From: Isoetes taiwanensis
Taxonomy: Eukaryota; Streptophyta; Lycopodiopsida; Isoetales; Isoetaceae
Length of the DNA: 64,000 bases
NCBI GenBank assembly: GCA_021234155.1
Contig: JAJEKV010000002.1
Coordinates: forward strand, 8,987,709-9,051,708
Direction: 5' to 3'
The notes beneath the pieces are model-generated. The model was not told the DNA's origin, made no database searches, and worked only from the letters and a program-made list of their open reading frames with translations. Below are positions 10,601-20,634 of the stretch, piece by piece; positions within the stretch are counted from its first letter, which is position 1, and each line of letters begins with the position of its first letter. A program made the position numbers and the translations under genes.

Positions 10601-12464
10601 TTCAATGCCCCTGATAATAACTCGGCAATGTCAGCAGCATCTGCACAATATCCATGTATTACATGAGGCCATATTGAATCTCCCGCACAGATTTGTTCTC
10701 TCAAGACTTTGGTCATATTCAAAATATGGGCCATCGCACCATCCACAAATTCTTGAATATGTGGCCAGAGCAATTCTTTATGCAAATACTTATCCCTTGG
10801 ACCACATGGAATTCGCACAATGTATGCTCCACTGCGCTCTCATACTTGTTCATCTGTATCATCTGACACAACTGACAACATTTCTGTAGGTTCCCCGTAG
10901 CTCCAGTCCACATCCGGTGAAGAAATCTGACGTGTCAGGAGATCCACGCGATAAACTTCAGGCATCATTGCCAAAGCTCTGGCAAATTCAACCACATATT
11001 TTATCTGCAGAGGTCAAGACCATAGTAAGAACTCTGTGATGCTGCATAGAACATATAAGGTTAAAGTTATATTATTCATAGGCAAAGACGAAATTTATCA
11101 ACCTGGCCTCCTGTATCGGAATCTCGTCCAAGTTCCATGTTGTCACCGCGGACCAGTCCATGCAAACTGCATGCAACATGTAGCTAAAGTAATCCACCAA
11201 AACAGGAAACCAGGAGCATGAAACTTAACTTTAAGAAATGACAAAAGAGAATCAGCTATGAAACATAATTTTGCAGCTGGTGAACCATCATACCTTATCA
11301 AAACAATATATAGCCTCCTTTCTTTATGCTGATCAACTGGTCTCTCCTTGGGTGCACTCTCTGCATGACCTGGTTCAAGTGAAATAACAGGCTTGCTTTG
11401 CGGTTCTGGCTGCTCCTTCTTCTTCTCTTTTTCACCTTCTGATACGTCTTCAGACATATCCTCTGTTGTGTCTTTATGCCCTTGTTCTCGTTGATAGTAA
11501 CGTTTTGCTGACTGCTGTGCATGTTCTAACTCGAACTGTCAAAAGAATGCAAATTGAATTGGTCAGCAACCAGGAAAGGGTTGAAAAAGGGACACTTAAA
11601 ACAGTACAGATAGTGCTACCTGTTTCTTCTTTCTGGTCAAGTTCCAGATTCTCCAGCACAGGTTTTCAAGTCTTGCACTTCTTAGTTTGACATTCCTAGT
11701 GGCTGTAGCCTATCCAAAAGGGAAGAAATAAACATGATTATTACTTTACTAATTTAAACATATAAAGCACAATTGTTGGCCTTTACATAATACTTCATTT
11801 CATTTAAGACGAAGGAACTGGAGTAAAACTTGTGTTGAGATGATGATGGTTATTAATAGCTCGCCTTTGGGTTGAAATAAGGATTGTATTCATGTATTAG
11901 ATATTGGTGGTAGTGATGACTTAAGAAGATAAAATAACAAACAGAAAGCAAACTGAAAGGAATTCTTGAACACAGTGTGATTAAGCAAACAAGTACCAAT
12001 CCTTCGTGGACAATTATTGCAAACCAGAGGACGCAGCTATGGCAAAATGCATCTTTGGGGAAACTCAATCTGCCATGGATCGATGTCATGTGCTTGTTCA
12101 ACTTATGCACAACCCTTCTTTTGCTCAATGGAAGCGGTATATAATCACCCATATTTAAAAACGAAGCAATCAAGCAAAAACATTACAACCCACAAAAACT
12201 AGAGTCCACACAAATTAGAGTTGCTAGCTGATTAGCAAGGCCATTACAGTTTAAGCACGGGCAGCATACCTTCATCCATGTACGATGGATGTCAGTCTCG
12301 TCGAAGCCCGTGACCACCTCCTCAACAAAATACTTGGTAGCATTGAATCCTACCAAATCCCGGCTTTCTGATGATCCTCTATTTTCCGGTTTGTGATCCT
12401 CAATACCTGCTCCACTGTCCAGAATTGCCTCAAGGTACCCATTTATCCACTCGTTGCCGGCCAT
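7699..12464 (-). CDS. SPS: Sucrose-phosphate synthase, 13 exons, one in-frame stop
   Basis: Makes sucrose 6-phosphate from UDP-glucose and fructose 6-phosphate in the cytosol, the committed step of sucrose synthesis. The exons, 5' to 3', are 12464-12270, 11709-11620, 11535-11294, 11166-11103, 11004-10309, 10239-10087, 10001-9870, 9778-9602, 9513-9460, 9379-9317, 9236-8256, 8183-8056 and 7969-7699. All introns are GT-AG and all phases fit, giving 1,081 residues, normal for the family. The start [18 protein letters not shown] is the family's conserved N-terminus. The GT-B glycosyltransferase motifs are present: [10 protein letters not shown]498 and K503 in LARPDPKKN, and E593/E601 in EPFGLTLIE. 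The C-terminal phosphatase-like domain (from about residue 770) reads [10 protein letters not shown], so it lacks the catalytic DxDxT of true sucrose-phosphatases, as is usual in SPS. The RISSVD phosphorylation motif of seed-plant enzymes is replaced by VISLEP. Codon 252 is TGA, which would truncate the protein before most of the catalytic domain. This may be a pseudogene, a null allele or a base error. Confidence 0.95.
10840..10842 (-). other. In-frame TGA in exon 5 of the SPS gene (codon 252)
   Basis: Exon 5 is open from 11004 except for this codon. The flanking translation is DDTDEQV[15 protein letters not shown], where the family has an acidic linker followed by GESSGAY. A single change such as GGA to TGA (glycine expected) would explain it. 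The frame is the same on both sides, so it is not a frameshift. Removing a GTATG...GCAG stretch of 14 bases would be too short for an intron and would break the frame. Confidence 0.85.
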
Positions 12465-12960
12465 TAAATTATCTGATATACCAAGCTTGCAAATTGATCG
12501 ATTCCCTAGTCAGCAAGCTCCGGCAATCCTGATCAATTCAGAAAAGCGTATCAAACCAGATTGAAAGTGGTGTTATATGCACAGTTGGCAATCGGAGCAA
12601 GGCATATTGCCACAAGAGACAAATCAAGCAAAAACAAAGGAAAAATAATTCTGGTACCTATATTTAGTATATGCAGAGGAAAACGAGAGCAAGCTGAACT
12701 GATCTTTCAAGAACCACGGAAACAACCGGATTAAAAAAACACAAAATGTAGGAACTATAGAGATTCCTACAAAATTCGGAAATGAGATTTCTGGGCTCGA
12801 TTTAGAAACAGTAAGAAAGGATACTGAGCTAGAGCTATTACAGAGGAGCGCCTCTAACCACACAGTTTGTGGTCATAAAGCTCTTCCGGCACCCGAAATA
12901 CTTTCCGGCGTCCTCTGCCGGTGCCGAAATAGAATCCGACAAATCGGCTAAATTATATAA
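12465..12960 (-). promoter_or_regulatory. Upstream region / 5' leader of SPS, possible TATA box
   Basis: There is no coding sequence. A TTATATAA motif at 12953-12960 lies about 490 bases upstream of the start codon. The sequence between is richer in GC close to it (12880-12945, several CCGGC blocks), as in many plant leaders. The transcription start is unknown and a leader intron cannot be excluded. Confidence 0.3.
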
Positions 12961-13325
12961 TTGAAATATTATGGGGATATTCTGTTCATGCTTTGCGTAT
13001 GGCAGCCAAGTGTAATACCTTTAGACACCTCACCATATCTTTACTTACTTTTATATTATTCCTTTTTTTTTAACTGGGAATATTTTAATCTTAATATTTT
13101 TTTGAAGGCCTTCTCGTATTCTTTTGCTCATGGGGTGTCGAGAACTTGGGCGCCACCCATTTGTAATATTCACGGAATATCCATTTTCATCCTTGGCGTG
13201 CCCCATCTGTCTGTACAATCTCGTCTTCTGTTGCTTCTTGCATGTGTGTCCCCATGTGCTTCCTCCTCATGCCTGACCTCATGTTCGAGTCATCAAATGT
13301 TGATGTGCCAGTGTTTGTCGTCGCT
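12961..13325. other. No gene recognised
   Basis: An ORF of 131 codons at 12961-13356 has no recognisable domain and looks like chance in T-rich sequence. Nothing else was seen. Confidence 0.3.
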
Positions 13326-13665
13326 ACATATAAGTCCAACAATGTTCGATGTCTAAAAATTGTTAGTTTGGCACCACACAAACCAATAGATTTTTAGCTC
13401 ATCATCATTAGAATATATATGTCCATTGATACGTATAAGTCCAACAATGTTCAATGTCAAAAAAATTGTTAGGTGGCACCACACAAACTACCTATGCTTC
13501 AACTTTTCAATCTCTATGAGATGACATGAACAATCATATAGTTATTGCCGCCATCATCATCACTAGAAATATATTTGTCCATCCATATCTCATGTATAGA
13601 TTTTAACTCACCATCATCGTTAGAATACATATTTGTCCATCGATATCTCACATATAGAAACGAGG
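13326..13665 (+). repeat. Degenerate tandem repeat, ~105-base unit
   Basis: ATAAGTCCAACAATGTTCGA at 13329 recurs as ATAAGTCCAACAATGTTCAA at 13434. Each is followed by AAATTGTTAG and GGCACCACACAAAC. The adjoining half-unit (ATCATCATTAGAATATATATG, then GTCCAT..ATA) recurs near 13553 and again near 13612, giving at least three or four decayed copies. Confidence 0.7.
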
Positions 13666-13849
13666 TGCACCCTGGACTGCCTCAGTCGTTGGATCTGTCC
13701 ATCCTACATCTCAGATAGTATGTCGGACCTCTGGGCGCCTCTCGTTTTGATTATGTTCATTTATGATTGAAGGTACTATGATTTGAAATATACAATACAT
13801 GTTCGCCTAGGATTTTAGAATATAAAACACGGGGATTCAACTCTATACG

Positions 13850-13970
13850 AGTTCTTTAAAGGTTTTAAAATATGAAATACGAAGACTCGAACCTCTACCA
13901 AAACAATTTGAATATACTAATAATTATGCTTTAACCAATGCAACAAACGAGCTAACATGCCTATATTTTC
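13850..13970 (-). mobile_element. tRNA-derived SINE-like fragment
   Basis: On the minus strand the sequence reads GCTCGTTTGTTGCATTGGTT, then about 45 bases, then GAGGTTCGAGTCTTCG. These resemble the A box and B box of an RNA polymerase III promoter at the spacing found in tRNA heads of SINEs. It does not fold into a full tRNA. There is no clear tail. Confidence 0.5.
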
Positions 13971-14233
13971 TATTGAATCCCTTTTTTTTTTTTATTAATA
14001 ACCCATTAAGGGTATGGTTTATGGTCTCAGGAATAGTGATTTATGCATCTATATCAAATCCCTCCTAGAACCTCCTATTATTGTGCTACATATTGTTTTT
14101 TAGCTAAACTGTACTTCCGTAGTTGGAATGTCTTTTTAATAAGAATGCATTAATTAAAAAATTATTGCAAATTTAAGAATCACAATTTAAATATACATAT
14201 ATGAATATTAGTTGGCGTTAATTCCTCTATTTA

Positions 14234-14758
14234 TTTCATCGTGAGACTGTGGAGCATTGTCTGGTTTTATACCCTCATTTGCAGGATGCCTGGGATTGGG
14301 TTAGGGTTCTGTTTCAGGTGAGATTGACTAGCCGCCAGCTTGTCGCCTCATGTGTATCCTCGGTGCTTGGCCGCTTTTGCGGCAACAAGCCTTGCATCCG
14401 TCGGCGGGCTTGGTTGGTGTGGCTGATTTGGAAGCGCGGCATGGTTGTGGATCTTTCAGGGATTCAGCCGTACCGGAGCCCTCTCGAGCCTCTCCGTACA
14501 AGCTATTTCAAAAGCTTTCGGTGTTCCCCCGGATTAGTAGAGCGGAAGTTTGCCATTTGGCGGACTTCTTGGGTGTTGTAAATGGTGATGGTCGGTTTGT
14601 ACAAATGCAAAGAGAGTTGCGTTTTTCTGTGAGTTTGTTGTGGAATGTCGAGGTATCGCTGTCTCTTTGGGGCAGTTCTCCTTCCTCCTCACTTGCTATG
14701 TAACATTACCATTCTTTTAATATATTGATGACACAGTTCTTCAAAAAAAAAAAAAAAA
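14234..14758 (+). mobile_element. 5'-truncated LINE with poly(A) and target-site duplication
   Basis: The first part encodes ETVEHCLVLYPHLQDAWDWV, the HxC half of the zinc-binding domain at the C-terminus of plant LINE reverse transcriptases (zf-RVT). The insert ends in 16 A residues (14743-14758). The ten bases CCTCTATTTA lie immediately before it (14224-14233) and immediately after it (14759-14768), a target-site duplication. This is the signature of target-primed reverse transcription of a 5'-truncated copy. The roughly 110-codon ORF at 14249-14581 is only the 3' tail of ORF2. Confidence 0.85.
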
Positions 14759-15127
14759 CCTCTATTTAATTATGTTGTAGCACATGGCATAGGATTATGT
14801 AGGTAATGGCATTGTCCCATCAGAAGAAGGAAAGAGCTATTGCAGCTACCATATGAGGAGAATGAAGAGATTGTGCATATATAGGTTTTTTATTTTTGTT
14901 ATTGTACATGTTTCTAACTTTTAATATTGTAGTCATATAACTTATTTTTTTCCTATGTAGTTGGATATGTCTAGGTCATCATGCAACGAAATTTCAAGCA
15001 ATGGATCTAGCACTAGAACTGAAGGTAGTACATCTAGTACTGACAATGAGGACATCAAAATTAATAGTGTTTATCTAAACATTTATATTATTTCATTTGT
15101 CATAAATTTCGGCATAAACAATTCATG

Positions 15128-16032
15128 TCAACGGCACTAGAAATGGCAGGAATCTTAACAATTGCAACATGGTATGACTCAGGCCAGCTACTGTCATGGG
15201 AGGCATTTCAGTTAAAGTTTTTGTTGGGGCAATGGGATAGAGCTCTTTGGCAAAAGCTATTGACTATCTACAGCTTATTTAGCCAGACCAAGAAGATATT
15301 TTGGTATGGGTTTTTCGTGAGGAGGTTAAGAAGTGCAAACTTGTGAACTTTATATATAAGTTGTTGCTTGATACTGATATTCTTCCTCCTCCTAATAAGT
15401 GGCCTCTTCAACTCCTTCCCCTTCAACGGCAGCAGATGTTGTCTTGGGCATGGAATAAGCTACTTCGTCTTAAAGTGGCAGTTCTTTGGTGGCAGATTCT
15501 TCATAGATGTCTTCGGGTTAACGTGCTTGTCCACAAGTTTAACCCTATAGATCAGATCAGTGTCCAGTATGCAAGCGTGAATTTGAGACCATTGAGCATT
15601 GCTTTTTTATGCGTGACTACCTTAAATAGGTATGGAATTGGTTATTCTCTCTTTATCAAGTTTCATTAACAACTCAACAAGTGCTCTTGGCAATTTACCC
15701 AAGTATTTGGACGGAGTTACAAAGCCAGGCTTTTCATCTTGCCACAGTAGGATGGTTAGATAACATGTTCTCTAAGAATAGAATAGAATAGAATAGAATA
15801 GAATAGAATAGAATAGAATATGAAGGATTGCTAAGTCGCACCATTGTTCTTCACTTGCTTCTCGTAAGAGGCGATTGACCTTTACGGAGTATTTGGATAT
15901 GCGCCCTTATGCTTAGGCAGGTTGCGTCACTCAGCCTGCTTATCTGCGAGATTTTATTCATGTCTTTGCACGTATACTTGCATTTGACTCTTTGATTAAA
16001 TAAAGTCTATCCTTCAACCAAAAAAAAAAAAA
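15128..16032 (+). mobile_element. 5'-truncated LINE, second copy, zf-RVT and poly(A)
   Basis: The coding part begins GILTIATWYDSGQLLSWEAF and continues to LSWAWNKLLRLKVAVLWWQ. It then shifts frame by one base near 15555 into DQCPVCKREFETIEHCFFMR, the complete CxxC...HxC zinc-binding domain of LINE ORF2. A (GAATA)9 microsatellite interrupts the 3' region. The element ends TAAATAAAGTC, then 13 A residues at 16020-16032. The frameshift and stops make it non-functional. Its 3' end is related to the fragment at 20635-20780. No target-site duplication was found. Confidence 0.75.
15776..15820 (+). repeat. (GAATA)9 microsatellite
   Basis: Nine perfect GAATA units lie within the 3' part of the second LINE. 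Shorter runs occur at 18786-18805 and, as the complement, near 36224-36245. Confidence 0.95.
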
Positions 16033-16179
16033 TTATCTCCAGTGAGATGTTGTGAACTAAATATGACGAATAGAAATTGCGTTTATGTTTCGTAAAAAAT
16101 TCATGTCCAATCTTCTTTTCAGAGGTTATGAACTAATCATAATGAATTAAAATTGTTTTTATGTTTCGACAATAAACAA

Positions 16180-16640
16180 AAGTAAGAGACAATGCATGGC
16201 ACCAAAGCGACAAAAATATGACAATAAAGGGAAAATGAGTGTCCAAATTTGTGACGAAGGTATTGACTATAGTGTTAAAAAAGAATGACAAACAAATGAT
16301 ATAAATTTTGACAAAAAAAAAGGTTCAAAATAAATCAAAAATGACACAACCTATGTCAAACAGACGACAATAATATGTCAAAAAGATGAATTAAAATATG
16401 ACAAAAATGTGATTAACAATTGCCAAAAAAAAGTGACAAAAAATTTACCTAAATATATTAATAGATGACAAAAAATTGCAAAAAATAACAGAGAATATGA
16501 CCAAATAGGTGATAAAAATTGCCCAAAAAGGGACAAACATGACCTAAAGTATGTTAAAATAGGTGACAAAAAAGTGCTCAAGACAACTTAAAATTAACAA
16601 AGTAGATACCAAAGAATTTCCAAAAAAGTGCCAAGGAATG
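16180..16640 (+). repeat. A-rich repeat region built on TGACAAAA-like words
   Basis: More than fifteen variants of TGACAAAA, GGTGACAAAAA and ATGTCAAAAA occur at irregular spacing with no coding potential. The words resemble the subterminal repeats of the CACTA-type element at 18.1 kb, so this may be a piece of a related element. No CACTA terminus was found next to it. Confidence 0.5.
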
Positions 16641-17955
16641 ATCTAAAATATGACACAAGCACCGTGGTGGCAATGACATCTGAGACACGAAGTGAAGTGG
16701 CTGGGATGACATACCTTTGCATAGCCACTCGGAAAAATGGACACATGTAACCCTTGCCACTGTGTCAGAAGACCTCCAAGGTGTAAAGGTCGACACATGT
16801 GGCGTGGTTGAAGAAGGAGCTATCCCAGGCTTGCTCGAGGGAAGAGGAGGAAACTCTTCCTGCCTTGAGGAATCTTCAATATGTGTTGGATTTTCTGTTT
16901 GTCCAGAAGGGCGTCCTTCATGTGAGAGACTCCCAACATGTGTCGGAGGTGCAGCCTGAGCAGGAGCTACTAATCTCATTTGTTATGAAGAACTTCTAAC
17001 ATGTATTGTAGGTGCCTTTGTAAGTACCAACTTTGCAGAAGAGCTTTCCAGAGTCACCTGTCCAACACTGCCTCTAGTATCATGAGACATAGGGACAGAA
17101 GCTGAAACAACAAGCTAAGAAGAGGAGGGAGCTGAAGTTGCTGCCTCAGTTGAGCTAGGTACACATATGCTACTATACCAAACTCTTAGGAGAAGAAGGG
17201 GCACCTTCACGAGTTTGTGTGCATCTTGAACACTAATCTTTGGAGAATCAGTGCCATGTACCCCATTAGGATTACTAGAGGAACGCTTGGAATGACTACG
17301 AGTTGCTTTTGCCAGCTCTACTAAAAGGGGCCGAGATTTCAGAGCTCGTCCCCCATGAAAGAGTAACTTCTGATAAATTTAAGCAGCACTGAAAAGAGCA
17401 CTCCACGAGCTTTCAACGAGACTGAACGTGTAATTGTTTAAGCTTCCTACTAAGAATCTATGTCATTTTGTATTTTATGTATTGGAGAGGCGAGAAGACA
17501 TTCTAGGGAAGAGGAAATTGTTAATAATTGTCATATTGTGATGATTTGGAGATTGAGAGTAATACATACACTGATGGTGTTGGTGACAATTTTTGATGTA
17601 ACGTTACTCGTCTTATAGACCTGATAGATCTCAACCAGACGTAATAAACATAACACTTCATCTCTTTCTCTCCATTGGCTTAGCAATTGAGAGATCTTGT
17701 GTTCAAGTCTTCTGAAGATCTGTCATATATTTTCATGGATGCTGCCAATGTGGCATGACGTAAAAAATACTACCTATCTATCAAACAGGTAACTCAAGAT
17801 ATGAGCAAGTTTTTGCAGGTAGATTTGGAACATGAACTTGTGAAAGTTACAAAAAGTAGAAAAGATTTTGGCCTTTGTAAACAATCCATCTGCAAGTTAG
17901 GAAACAATGCTAGAATTTGTAAAAGACAAAAAATTTCCAATAAGGGTAGAACATT
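16641..17955. other. No gene recognised
   Basis: A proline/serine-rich minus-strand ORF (16979-16578) and its surroundings contain repeated GACTCCCAACATGTGTCGG-like words (near 16930 and 16990), but no domain. A tRNA B-box-like GTGTTCAAGTCTTC occurs near 17699 after GGCTTAGCAATTGAGAG, so another SINE remnant is possible. The rest is AT-rich. Confidence 0.3.
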
Positions 17956-17958
17956 ATC

Positions 17959-18035
17959 CCTCGGCATTTGGTCTAATGGTAATACACTAGTTCCTTAGCA
18001 ATGGGGTCTCGAGTTCGAGAACAGAGCCACAACTT
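17959..18035 (+). mobile_element. tRNA-like sequence, probably SINE head or tRNA pseudogene
   Basis: CTCGGCATTTGGTCTAATGG matches an A box, and GTCTCGAGTTCGAGAAC a B box, about 40 bases apart. This is the layout of a tRNA. The acceptor and anticodon arms do not pair well, so it is not called as a functional tRNA. Confidence 0.45.
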
Positions 18036-18589
18036 GTCCTCCCTAGAAAACTCAAAGAAGCAGGGGATGCCAGGATTTTCACTACAAGAGAATGCCTGTT
18101 TTGCGTCAAAAAAACCTTATGGATTTTTCCAATAAGCCCCTGATAAATTTTCTGACAAAAATGCTAAAAAGCTGACGAAAATTTCTGAGAAAAATTCTTG
18201 CAAAAAATCTAACGCATAAATTTGTTGACGATTAATCTGACGAAAAATGTGGCACAAAATCTGATGAATAATCTGGCGAATATTTTTGACAATTAATTCA
18301 CGGCTACCTTATCAGATATGTCTTTTCGTATTCTGAAGGTTAAATTTTCGATAATTAAAATTTGGATATATTTATATAAATGTCATTTCCTTGTTGTTTC
18401 CACGAAAATTCTTCTATATTAAACCTATTTCCATGGAATTCCTTGCTTTTTAAAAAATTTGATTTACCTCTATATATTCCATAAATGTACGTACTTTTCT
18501 TATCTTATGGCATATAAATATTTCCTACTCATTGACTAAAAAGGGTGCAATTTGCCTAGGTCAATGGTGCCTCTCCAACTGAAGATGGT

Positions 18590-18785
18590 GTGCAACGTAT
18601 TGAAAAGAGCAATTTCAATGAAAGAGCACCTCCTAGCAAGAATGTTGAAGAAAAACAATTAGTCCTCCATAATAGGGTGCAATGGAGGAACAAGAAGGTG
18701 AGAATCATGCACAAGTGCAACAAGGAAATAGTAGGCCAAGGAGTCATTGTGCTAGCAGATCCTGGTCAAGCTGTTAATGATGAAA
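18590..18785 (+). pseudogene. Short ORF fragment inside the CACTA-type element
   Basis: The reading KKVRIMHKCNKEIVGQGVIV, then ADPGQAVNDE, resembles the V.G.G.I...DP...V pattern seen in proteins that accompany plant CACTA elements. The match is short and made from memory, so the assignment is tentative. It is cut off by the (GAATA)4 run at 18786 and the unrelated sequence after it. Confidence 0.3.
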
Positions 18786-18805
18786 GAATAGAATAGAATA
18801 GAATA
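18786..18805 (+). repeat. (GAATA)4 microsatellite at an insertion boundary
   Basis: Four GAATA units interrupt an otherwise open reading frame. They are followed by AAAATTTTTAACGTCC and a roughly 120-base stretch with an AAAGGTTTT/AAAAACCTTT hairpin (near 18899). The pentamer also occurs inside the LINE at 15.8 kb. Confidence 0.8.
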
Positions 18806-19049
18806 AAATTTTTAACGTCCACGGAGACCAATAGGTCATGGGACCCATACAATGGGCTAGTACAATCATTACTACTAGGATTAAAAAACCCCTGTCTCGA
18901 AAGGTTTTCAAGGGAAAAACCTTTGCAGTAATGATGATACTAGACAAGCGAAGATAATGACTACTGAGGGCTCAGTAATTGCAGACGTTTATCTAGAACC
19001 TCAAGTATGTATAATGCCAAGTCATGCACAGATGGTGCTCTGAGAAGTT

Positions 19050-20337
19050 GTGGAAGCGTGGAATGGAATGCTAAGGTCAAAAAATGATTCCGGACTATCT
19101 CAAAAGCAGGGCAACTCAGAAGAGTATGGCTTTCATCTTCAACTCAGAAGAGTATGGCTAGGGGAAGACAATATTGGTATTGCAATTTCTATGTTGGAAG
19201 ACAACTGGAAAGGTAAAGGTTTGGGTGACAAGGAATATTTTGGTTGTGTCAAGCAATTGGAGGTTCTTTGCATCATGGCATGGCCTATAAGTAGTGTTCA
19301 ATTTGTGGAGTACTATATTTTCCCAGAGCCTGAGGTTGTTGGGGATAATGATTGTCTTGATATTGATCCATTAGCAGTTGGAACTCTAAACCTAGGCAAA
19401 AGGGGAGAAGTATCAGTTGCTAGACATTATCATAGCAATAGAGCCAAGTTGATTAGTGACATCAAGCGTGAGACAATGGTGAAGGTTAGGGGCTCAGATT
19501 GTTGTTGGAGTAGTTGCATGCAATTCTTTATGATAGAACAATTAGTGGAAGCAAGAGCCACTTTTCAAGAGTATACTATTGATGAGAGGAGGACCTACAT
19601 GTACACACTCTTCGAGCATGCACTTCAGGATGAAAGAAACCCAAACAGAAAAAGATACCCTTTCCTAGGCAAATGGATATGTAAAACAGCATGGCAGAAT
19701 ATCCATGCAATTCCAACTTCTTCATGGCATAATTGGCAAAAAAGGCAGGCAGAAGGGAACATGATTTGTCTTTCACAATTCAAGTACATACCAAAGTCAT
19801 GTGGAAGATCATACCCTTTACAGATCTCAATGACTGGGGCAATCTTGCATGGACAGACTCAAACCTACTATGGCCATTTTAGTTTGGAGTTGTGGAGTGA
19901 TGATCCAAATTTTCATATTGGAAGTATCATGAGGTGTTTGAGAAACTATGAAAAAGGATACAATGGTCACCTCCAGGACCCTACAGCTAGCCAGGCACTA
20001 CATAGAGCATTGTTAGATGGAAACCCTAATAATATTGAAAAGTTTAGCAAGACAAGGTTTAGGAAGCATGGGTCTAGTGAACATGTTGGAGCTTCAACTT
20101 CACGTGCTAGAGCTCAAAATCTACCCAAAAGGTTATTCTTGCAACTTGATAATTGTGCCGGCCAAAATAAGAACAGGTGGATGTTTTCTTTCCTATCCTA
20201 GTTAACAGCTGTGGGGATATTTGAAAGAGTTAATTTAGGCTTTCTGATGCCCAGGCATACCCATGAGGATGTGGACGCATTATTTGGCAAATATAGTTGT
20301 ATACTAACCAACTTTCCTAGGCAACGAATAATGTGAC
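19050..20337 (+). pseudogene. DUF7869-type protein with one in-frame TAG
   Basis: A 383-codon ORF runs to TAG at 20199-20201 and then continues in the same frame to TGA at 20335-20337, for about 428 codons in all. Late in the ORF it reads LFLQLDNCAGQNKNRWMFSF, and after the TAG LTAVGIFERVNLGFLM and RHTHEDVDALFGKYS. The LDN..GQNKN and HTHEDVD motifs are, to my knowledge, the hallmark of a widespread uncharacterised family (DUF7869) common in mosses, lycophytes, ferns and some animals and protists. Upstream, CCWSSC and YPFLGKWICKTAWQ also fit. The D/N, H and D residues suggest a metal-dependent fold, but that is inference. Function is unknown. The single stop and CACTA-like surroundings suggest a recently inactivated gene within a mobile element. 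The start at 19050 is not certain; an upstream exon is possible. Confidence 0.7.
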
Positions 20338-20634
20338 AAATTTTTCTGGCGATTAATATAACAAATGTATGATGAATGTTTTGATGATTGTTTTTGTCAT
20401 TATATTCATTAGAATATTCGTCAGAAGATCTGACATGCCATTTTTTTTGCTTTAGTTCAGCTTTACAGGTTTCCACACTTGTTTCTAGGATTTGCATGAC
20501 TTCATGCATACCAGAGGAACAAGGAGTGCTCATATGCATGTAGATATGAAATATTTTACAATCTATGTCAAACATATTGAATACTTAAACGAGGTAGTAC
20601 AATGTCGTCTTATCTTTGGAAATGAGAGGTCATG

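Larger units (their letters stand above)
18079..20440 (+). mobile_element. CACTA-type element remnant carrying a DUF7869-type ORF
   Basis: CACTACAAGAGAATGCC at 18079 is a typical CACTA (Spm/En) terminus. The next 250 bases are packed with CTGACAAAAA, CTGACGAAAA, CTGGCGAAT and similar words, as in CACTA subterminal regions. The same words reappear at 20329-20440 (GTGACAAATTT, TCTGGCGATTAAT, TATTCGTCAGAAGATCTGAC) after the ORF. No right-hand CTTGTAGTG end was seen before the LINE fragment at 20635, so the right terminus is missing or overwritten. No Tnp2-type transposase is present. Confidence 0.6.

Noticed and set aside
10826-10849. A 14-base intron (GTATG...GCAG) that would remove the SPS stop
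   Set aside because: Far below any known plant intron length, and its removal would shift the frame.
13655-13756. Possible small inverted-repeat element (AAACGAGGTGCACCC / GGGCGCCTCTCGTTTT)
   Set aside because: The match is only about 13-15 bases with mismatches and no target-site duplication.
17961-18032. Functional tRNA gene
   Set aside because: A and B boxes are visible but the acceptor and anticodon stems do not pair, so it is listed as a SINE-like remnant instead.
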